From: Ruminococcus sp.
GTDB taxonomy: Bacteria; Bacillota; Clostridia; Oscillospirales; Ruminococcaceae
NCBI RefSeq assembly: GCF_019417665.1
Contig: NZ_DXUU01000004.1
Location: forward strand, 54,507 to 118,506
DNA: 64,000 nt
Direction: 5' to 3'
Shown: positions 59,211 through 64,000 of the stretch, in pieces
Position numbering within the stretch: position 1 is the first letter of the stretch
How the letters are laid out: every line of letters begins with the position of its first letter
Notes under the pieces: generated by a model
Seen by the model: the letters and a program-made list of their open reading frames with translations, nothing else
Told to the model about the DNA's origin: nothing
The model's database searches: none
Position numbers and translations under genes: made by a program

Positions 59211-60296
59211 TTGAATACCGTACAATATAAATGTCCCAACTGTGGGGCAGAGCTGACTTTTGATCCGGCACACCAGAATTTTTCCTGTGAATACTGCGAC
59301 AGCACCTATACCGAAGCGGAAATGCAGACGCTGTACCAGCAGATGGAGCAGCAGGCAAAGGCGAGTGCCGATCCGGAGGCGGATACGCTGGAGAGCGAAA
59401 AGGACGAAAAAGCGTTTGAAGAGGGCACACGGCTCTATACCTGTCAGAACTGCGGCGCACAGATCATTGCCGAGGCAGAGACAGCTGCTACTTTTTGTTA
59501 TTACTGTCATGCACCGGTGGTGCTTGCCGGACGGCTTTCGGGGGAATATTGTCCGGCGTATGTGCTGCCCTTTGCCCTGAACCGGGAGGATGCTTTGGAT
59601 AAATTCCATAAGTGGTGTAAAAAACGCTGGTTTTTGCCCAAAGGCTTCACGTCGGAAAAACAGCTGGAAAAAATGTCCGGCGTCTATGTGCCCTTCTGGC
59701 TCACCAACTGCCAGGCAGATACCTATGTGAGCGGTATTGCAAAGCGTGTGCGCAGCTGGACAGAGGGAAACTATCGTGTTACGGAGACCCAGGAATATCT
59801 GGTGGAACGTGCTGCCATGATCCCTTATCGGGCTGTTCCGGCAGACGGCTCCCAGAAGATCGAGGACGCCCTGATGGACGCCATCGAGCCGTTTCCCTAT
59901 GGAAAGATGAAGCCCTTCAGTATGCAGTATCTCAGCGGTTTTATGGCGCAGAAATACGATGTGACCTATGAACAGGTGCTGCCCCGTGTAAAACAGCGTG
60001 TGGAGGAAGCCAGCGTCAGCTTGCTCCGGAACGATATTAAGGGCTATTCTTCCGTTGCGCTGAGCCAGAAGCGTGCTGTGCTGCAAAATGTCCAGCATGA
60101 CTATGTACTGCTGCCGGTGTGGTTCATGCACTATCGGTATCAGGGGAAGAACTATAACTTTGCCATAAACGGACAGACGGGCACCCAGGCGGGAACACCG
60201 CCCCTGAGTCTGCCGAAAGCACTGGTATTCAGCGGCGTGCTTGGGGTTGTGGTAATGCTGATTTCACTTCTGTTGGGAGGGATAATGTTCCGATGA
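59211..60296 (+). CDS. Zinc-ribbon membrane protein (YdjG-like)
   Basis: A 361-aa protein with two zinc ribbons (YKCPNCGAEL...CEYCDSTY at 7-32 and YTCQNCGAQI...CYYCHAPV at about 76-102), a large middle domain with WFLPKGFTSEKQLEKMSGVYVPFW, and one C-terminal span (ALVFSGVLGVVVMLISLLLG). Start codon is TTG, supported by AAAGGGG. TFIIB-like ribbon membrane proteins of this type partner SPFH proteins in B. subtilis YdjG-YdjI. It overlaps the TPM gene by ATGA. Confidence 0.85.
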   Translation: MNTVQYKCPNCGAELTFDPAHQNFSCEYCDSTYTEAEMQTLYQQMEQQAKASADPEADTLESEKDEKAFEEGTRLYTCQNCGAQIIAEAETAATFCYYCHAPVVLAGRLSGEYCPAYVLPFALNREDALDKFHKWCKKRWFLPKGFTSEKQLEKMSGVYVPFWLTNCQADTYVSGIAKRVRSWTEGNYRVTETQEYLVERAAMIPYRAVPADGSQKIEDALMDAIEPFPYGKMKPFSMQYLSGFMAQKYDVTYEQVLPRVKQRVEEASVSLLRNDIKGYSSVALSQKRAVLQNVQHDYVLLPVWFMHYRYQGKNYNFAINGQTGTQAGTPPLSLPKALVFSGVLGVVVMLISLLLGGIMFR

Positions 60297-61204
60297 AGCA
60301 TTTTTGGAAAATCACCGGGGCAGTGCTGTCCCTGGGCATTCTGAGTGCCATGGCGGCGCTGCCGGCATCTGCAATGACGGAAGATCAGACGGATACGGTG
60401 TATCTCTGCGATGAGGGAGGCTGGCTCACGGACTCGGAATTTGATGAAATCATGGAAGATCTGGAGGAAACTGCGGCGGAAACCGGTATGTACATCGGTG
60501 TATGGATCGGCAGCGAACCCATGGGGGAGAGCCAGACCATTGCCTTCTGCGATGATACCTATGATGAACGCTTCGGCATCAATACGGACGGCGTGTTCCT
60601 CTATCTGGATATGTCCGGCGAGGCGGACTTGTTCGACTATATCTCCACCAGCGGCAAGGGGCAGTTCTACTATACCAACTCCTCGGAATATGACCGTATC
60701 AGCGAGATTTTCAGCGATATGAATCCCTATCTGGGACGTGGGGAAGAGGATGTCCCCATGGCGGTATATAAGTTCTGCTTCGATCTGAAATATTATGCAG
60801 AAAAGGGCGCACCCAGCGACACCTATTACACCTATGACAGCGGCACGGGAACCTATCTCATCATGGAGGACGGCGTTGTCCAGGAGGTCAGCGAGCTGCC
60901 GGAGGAGTATACTGCACTTGCAAGCTGGGGCACGATCATTCTGGTGTCGATTCTCCTGGGACTGGCGGCAGGGTGCATCGCATTCTTCACAATCAAGCGC
61001 AGCTATCGCTTCAAAAGCCCGGGCAGTATGCAGCACTATCTGGAAAAGGGAAATATACACTATTCCAACCGTACAGACCGGTTTCTGCGGCAGTATCGTA
61101 CCCGGACAAAAATCGAGACCAGTTCTGGCGGCGGCGGTGGCGGCGGAAGCAGCCATAGCAGTTCCGGCGGCGGAAGTCACGGAGGAGGTGGAAATCACCG
61201 ATGA
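60293..61204 (+). CDS. TPM-domain membrane protein (YdjH-like)
   Basis: A 303-aa protein with signal peptide (cleavage near ASAM), a TPM domain at about 35-150 (VYLCDEGGWLTDSEFDEIME), one membrane span (WGTIILVSILLGLAAGCIAF, about 223-245) and a Gly/Ser/His-rich tail (SSGGGGGGGSSHSSSGGGSH). B. subtilis YdjH has the same layout and is coded with the SPFH and zinc-ribbon proteins. Function outside the membrane is unknown. Confidence 0.85.
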   Translation: MKHFWKITGAVLSLGILSAMAALPASAMTEDQTDTVYLCDEGGWLTDSEFDEIMEDLEETAAETGMYIGVWIGSEPMGESQTIAFCDDTYDERFGINTDGVFLYLDMSGEADLFDYISTSGKGQFYYTNSSEYDRISEIFSDMNPYLGRGEEDVPMAVYKFCFDLKYYAEKGAPSDTYYTYDSGTGTYLIMEDGVVQEVSELPEEYTALASWGTIILVSILLGLAAGCIAFFTIKRSYRFKSPGSMQHYLEKGNIHYSNRTDRFLRQYRTRTKIETSSGGGGGGGSSHSSSGGGSHGGGGNHR

Positions 61205-61653
61205 GCACAGTTATTTTTCGTCCGCTTTGCCCAGCGGATGAACGGGAATTTTATGCCATGGCAGAAGAGTTTTATCATTCTTCCGCAGTGCTTCACCCCA
61301 TTCCGCCGGAACGACACCAGGCGGCATTTCAGGAGATGATGACCTCTGACCGATATTTGTCGGGCTATCTCTTTGCCGATGGGGAAAAGGCTGCTGGCTT
61401 CGCTGTGACAAACCGTATGATGCAGCACGAGCTGGGCGGCGTGGTGGTTTGGGTGGAAGAACTGTATCTCCGTCCGGATTATCGTTCTCAGGGGCTGGGC
61501 AGTCGCTTCCTGACCTGGCTGGAGCAGGAACTGAAGGGAAAAGCGGCGGAGATCCGTCTGGAGACAGAACCAGAAAATGCACGGGCACGGGCATTGTATC
61601 AGCGGCTTGGCTATGAACCGCTGGGATATTTGCAGATGATCAAGGTGCTGTAA
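61201..61653 (+). CDS. GNAT-family N-acetyltransferase
   Basis: A 150-aa acetyltransferase with the acetyl-CoA loop LRPDYRSQGLGSRFL at about 91-105 and the C-terminal ENARARALYQRLGYEPLGY. It overlaps the TPM gene by ATGA, so it belongs to the same operon. The substrate is unknown. Confidence 0.9.
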   Translation: MSTVIFRPLCPADEREFYAMAEEFYHSSAVLHPIPPERHQAAFQEMMTSDRYLSGYLFADGEKAAGFAVTNRMMQHELGGVVVWVEELYLRPDYRSQGLGSRFLTWLEQELKGKAAEIRLETEPENARARALYQRLGYEPLGYLQMIKVL

Positions 61654-61858
61654 ACTTACAGAAATTTGTGCAGGTAATATATTGACGTAAACCATAGTAT
61701 TTAGAGAGAAACGATAATATGGCACCAACTAGATCTCCTACTTATCGTAATGGCTGCATGATTTCATAGAGTACCAAAAGAAAAACGATCAAATGACGAA
61801 AAAACCACTATCGGATGACGTGTGCTGTCCTTAGAGAACAATTCAATATCTTAATATA

Positions 61859-61898
61859 TCCCTGAGAGCATAGGAGAGCTTTCAGGGATTGCTTTTTA
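61859..61898 (+). terminator. Terminator-like hairpin
   Basis: TCCCTGA and TCAGGGA, with AGAGC/GCTTT extension, form a stem followed by TTGCTTTTT. It lies 200 bp after the acetyltransferase gene; the intervening sequence has no gene. Confidence 0.65.
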
Positions 61899-61992
61899 TC
61901 AGTTCATAACTTTAATCATCTCCGTATCCACTATCCATGCCATCGATCTTACTTAGTACCCTTATCAATCTTCAGATAATCATTGTCATTGA

Positions 61993-62127
61993 TTATCCAG
62001 ATGGTATCCTAACAGTTTGCCTGCTTTGATCAGCGAAGTGAATTGGATCGCAGTTGTGTCTGCGGTGGTATTGGCAGGAGTGTTGTCAGTGCTGACGTCA
62101 GTGGCAGGGCTGCTGGAAGTGGAATAA
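61993..62127 (+). pseudogene. C-terminal stump of a phage holin
   Basis: An open segment without an ATG reads YPNSLPALISEVNWIAVVSA, then VVLAGVLSVLTSVAGLLEVE and a stop. The last span and the LTSVAGLPE-like end match C-termini of Firmicute phage holins. It stands 26 bp ahead of an endolysin, the normal order of a phage lysis cassette, so it is a truncated holin. Confidence 0.7.
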
Positions 62128-62153
62128 CATATATCAGAAAGGAATGATGTTTT

Positions 62154-63041
62154 ATGGTAACAGTAAAAGCAAAGGGCATTGATGTGTCCAAGTATCAGAG
62201 CAGTGTGGATTTCGCAAAGGTGAAAGCGACCGGATATGATTTTGTGATTATCCGTGCTGGTTACGGTAAAGTAATCAATCAAAAGGATCCTATGTTTGAG
62301 ACGCATTACAAGAATGCAAAAGCCGCCGGGCTTGGCGTAGGCGTGTATTGGTATAGTTATGCAAAAACTGCCGCAGAAGCCAAACAGGAAGCTGCGGTGT
62401 GCATGCAGGTGATCCAGAACAAACAGTTTGAATATCCTGTTTTCTTTGATTTGGAAGAAAAGTCTGCATTTGCGAAAGGCAAGAATGTTTGCAGTGAAAT
62501 GGTGACAGCATTTTGCAGTGTGTTGGAAGAAGCCGGGTACTTTGCCGGACTGTACATCTCCCGCAGTCCGCTTCAGACGCATATCACCGACGAGGTTGCG
62601 AAACGGTATGCGCTGTGGATCGCTGAATACAACAGCAAGTGTAATTACAATGGCAGCTATGGGATGTGGCAGCACTCCAGTACCGGAAAGGTTGACGGTG
62701 TAAACGGCAATGTAGATTGCAATTATTGCTATGTGGACTATCCAACCACGATCAAGAAAATTGGACTAAATGGGTATACCAAAGCGGCAAGCGCTGCTGC
62801 AACAGCGGCATCCAGTAGCAAGAGCAGCTACGCCAAGGGCGCAAAGATTACGCTGTCAAACGCTACACTATATGCTTCAGCTGCGGCAGCTTCTGGAACA
62901 AAGAAATCCGGCACGTATTATATTTACGACGGACAGGTGGTCAATGGCAGGATACGCATTACAAATTCTGCTGCGAACGTTGGGAAAACGCCTGTAGGTT
63001 CGTATGTAACCGGTTGGGTGAAACAGTCGGAGATAAAGTGA
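62154..63041 (+). CDS. GH25 lysozyme, prophage-type endolysin
   Basis: A 295-aa muramidase. The GH25 barrel covers residues 5-195: KGIDVSKYQSSVDF, FVIIRAGYG, the catalytic DLEEKSAF and GLYISRSPLQ, YALWIAEY, GMWQHSSTG. An Ala/Ser linker and a C-terminal SH3-like cell-wall-binding domain (about 225-295) follow. No signal peptide is seen, so release depends on a holin, whose remnant is just upstream. AAAGGAATGATGTTT precedes the ATG. Confidence 0.92.
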   Translation: MVTVKAKGIDVSKYQSSVDFAKVKATGYDFVIIRAGYGKVINQKDPMFETHYKNAKAAGLGVGVYWYSYAKTAAEAKQEAAVCMQVIQNKQFEYPVFFDLEEKSAFAKGKNVCSEMVTAFCSVLEEAGYFAGLYISRSPLQTHITDEVAKRYALWIAEYNSKCNYNGSYGMWQHSSTGKVDGVNGNVDCNYCYVDYPTTIKKIGLNGYTKAASAAATAASSSKSSYAKGAKITLSNATLYASAAAASGTKKSGTYYIYDGQVVNGRIRITNSAANVGKTPVGSYVTGWVKQSEIK

Positions 63042-63122
63042 AAACATAGTATGTAATAGGAAACCCGGCGGTACTGTGTGTCTATCCGCACAGTACTGCC
63101 AGTTTTTTTGTATTTAGAATGA

Positions 63123-63139
63123 TTCGTCAAGAATCGACA
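63123..63139 (-). promoter_or_regulatory. Tandem Spo0A-box-like heptamers
   Basis: The minus strand reads TGTCGAT-TCT-TGACGAA. Spo0A boxes follow TGNCGAA; the second heptamer fits fully and the first differs at one base. The 3-bp gap gives the 10-bp periodicity of known tandem 0A boxes. A possible -10 lies near 63160, so the boxes would overlap the promoter of the Spo0A-C gene. Confidence 0.5.
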
Positions 63140-63243
63140 AAATAGGTATAGAAAAGATATATATTGTATCAGAATGTTTCTGTTATTCTATAAAAAGAGG
63201 ACATCGCTTTTTGGAAAATGAAATATAACAGGAGCATATTGAA

Positions 63244-63603
63244 ATGGGAATTTTGAAAGAAAAGTCAAAAACGCAATATTCATACGAGGAAAAGATTGCA
63301 ACGAGGATGATCCTTCAGATGGGAATCCAGGCAAATCTAAAAGGATATTCTTATCTGAGGAAAGTGATTGTTTTGTCGGCACAAAATCCAGAACTGCAAT
63401 GTAATCAGCTATATGGCATCGTTGCCGAAATGTATGGCGTGAAACCGAAAAGCGTGGAAAGAGCAATACGCTATGCGATCGAGCTGGCTTATGACGTTAA
63501 CCCAAGACAATTGCAGAGTTTCTTTCCGTATTGCATTGGAAAGCCGGGCAATTGGGAAGTAATTGCACTGGCTGCGGATAGGGTTCGGCTGGGAGGCGGA
63601 TAA
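63244..63603 (+). CDS. Stand-alone Spo0A C-terminal (DNA-binding) domain protein
   Basis: A 119-aa protein matching only the effector domain of Spo0A, the master regulator of sporulation. It has MILQMGIQANLKGYSYLRKV, the recognition helix region KPKSVERAIRYAIELAYD (the Spo0A helix SRVERAIRHAIEVAW is nearly the same) and the tail KPGNWEVIALAADRVRL. No phospho-receiver domain is present, so it would bind DNA without phosphorylation control. AGGAG precedes the ATG. It lies among phage debris and may be a transferred or truncated copy, either an activator or a competitor of Spo0A. Confidence 0.88.
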   Translation: MGILKEKSKTQYSYEEKIATRMILQMGIQANLKGYSYLRKVIVLSAQNPELQCNQLYGIVAEMYGVKPKSVERAIRYAIELAYDVNPRQLQSFFPYCIGKPGNWEVIALAADRVRLGGG

Positions 63604-64000
63604 ATTTCAAGAGCTTATATTTATATCAATGCTTATAAATTTGTAGCATTGTCGAGATTAATTACCAATATACATATAAAAAATGATGGTCTCCTGATGA
63701 AAGAAACCAGCACTTTTTCTAAAAAACTTTGTGGAGTTGTTTTGGTAAGATTCGTTAGAGTCTCCATATACATAGTAATTTCCTTGTGGCTGAATATCAA
63801 GATGTTTCCAGAGCAAAAAAAGACAATTCTCCGCTGAATCTCGTTTCTCAAGCGCAATATGAGCGGATCAGTAAAAAACGTCTCATGTTCAAAGCTGCTC
63901 TTGAACCTACTCTTTTTCTTGACATCCTTTTTGATCTCGTTTCTGTTTCTCCTAGTATAATAATGATATAGTCAAAAGACGGTTCTGAGATAGACAACCG
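63604..64000. other. Right-end gap without a convincing gene
   Basis: Short open frames on both strands here lack ribosome binding sites and family features. A TATAAT at about 63954 has no good -35. I see nothing further that can be supported. Confidence 0.5.

Noticed and set aside
61986..62675. 229-codon open frame on the minus strand
   Set aside because: Antisense to the holin stump and endolysin; the plus-strand product is clear.
63633..63857. 74-codon open frame on the minus strand as a small toxin
   Set aside because: It has a hydrophobic segment but no ribosome binding site, no promoter of quality and none of the layout of the type I units.

Overview
The window looks like part of a chromosome from a cellulosome-bearing, spore-forming gut Firmicute close to Ruminococcus (Oscillospiraceae). 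The evidence is four exported leucine-rich-repeat (LRR, BspA-like) proteins ending in dockerin domains, a GH94 cello-oligosaccharide phosphorylase, the sporulation/division cluster yabP-yabQ-divIC-yabR, a Spo0A-type DNA-binding protein, the low-GC Gram-positive gene order secG-rnr, and many consensus sigma-A promoters (TTGACA-17-TATAAT). The genus is an inference; no 16S or marker tree was possible.

Layout. 0-1.6 kb: a zinc-type ABC uptake operon (znuA plus a partial znuC) with a perfect promoter and a 25-bp palindrome at its start site. 1.65-6.1 kb: a YtrA/YtrB-like GntR-ABC operon with a 52-aa membrane microprotein, a large permease and a VanY-type carboxypeptidase. 6.4-8.8 kb: metY-type PLP enzyme and a flippase-like membrane protein. 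8.86-11.4 kb: an AT-rich type II restriction-modification pair, inserted beside the stump of a dockerin gene. 11.7-24.6 kb: asnB, ftsH, a zinc-ribbon membrane protein and four LRR-dockerin genes, three of them in tandem. 24.7-36.2 kb: a housekeeping block on the minus strand (radA, cwlD, a phosphatase-like protein, cca, folT with a tetrahydrofolate riboswitch, serA, serC, two lipoproteins, typA) and two tRNAs. 36.8-39.8 kb: a DUF5131/Gp37-like protein and glmS with a structured leader. 39.8-46.4 kb: three membrane-anchored LRR proteins followed by an ECF sigma factor and a DUF4179 anti-sigma-like protein. 46.5-54.8 kb: a second VanY-like peptidase, GH94 phosphorylase, RNase R and SecG, separated by long repeat-rich gaps. 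55.0-56.7 kb: yabP, yabQ, divIC, yabR. 56.7-57.7 kb: three tandem type I toxin-antitoxin loci. 57.8-61.7 kb: an SPFH / zinc-ribbon / TPM membrane module resembling Bacillus YdjI-YdjG-YdjH. 61.9-63.6 kb: a holin stump, a GH25 endolysin and a stand-alone Spo0A C-terminal domain protein, probably prophage debris.

Systems worth attention. (1) Three tandem units at 56.7-57.7 kb each have a 27-33 aa hydrophobic peptide, a hairpin over its ribosome binding site, a convergent consensus antisense promoter and a shared bidirectional terminator; a fourth unit at 47.6 kb has lost its toxin but kept the antisense gene. (2) The cytosine methyltransferase carries an N-terminal helix-turn-helix, and a 20-bp palindrome fills the spacer of its own promoter. 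(3) A THF riboswitch precedes folT with a visible Shine-Dalgarno sequestration platform. (4) A stand-alone Spo0A DNA-binding domain has two 0A-box-like heptamers 10 bp apart upstream. (5) LRR proteins are abundant: eight genes, four for a cellulosome-type display and the others lipid- or membrane-anchored.

All gene calls rest on reading the translated sequence; no database search was run.
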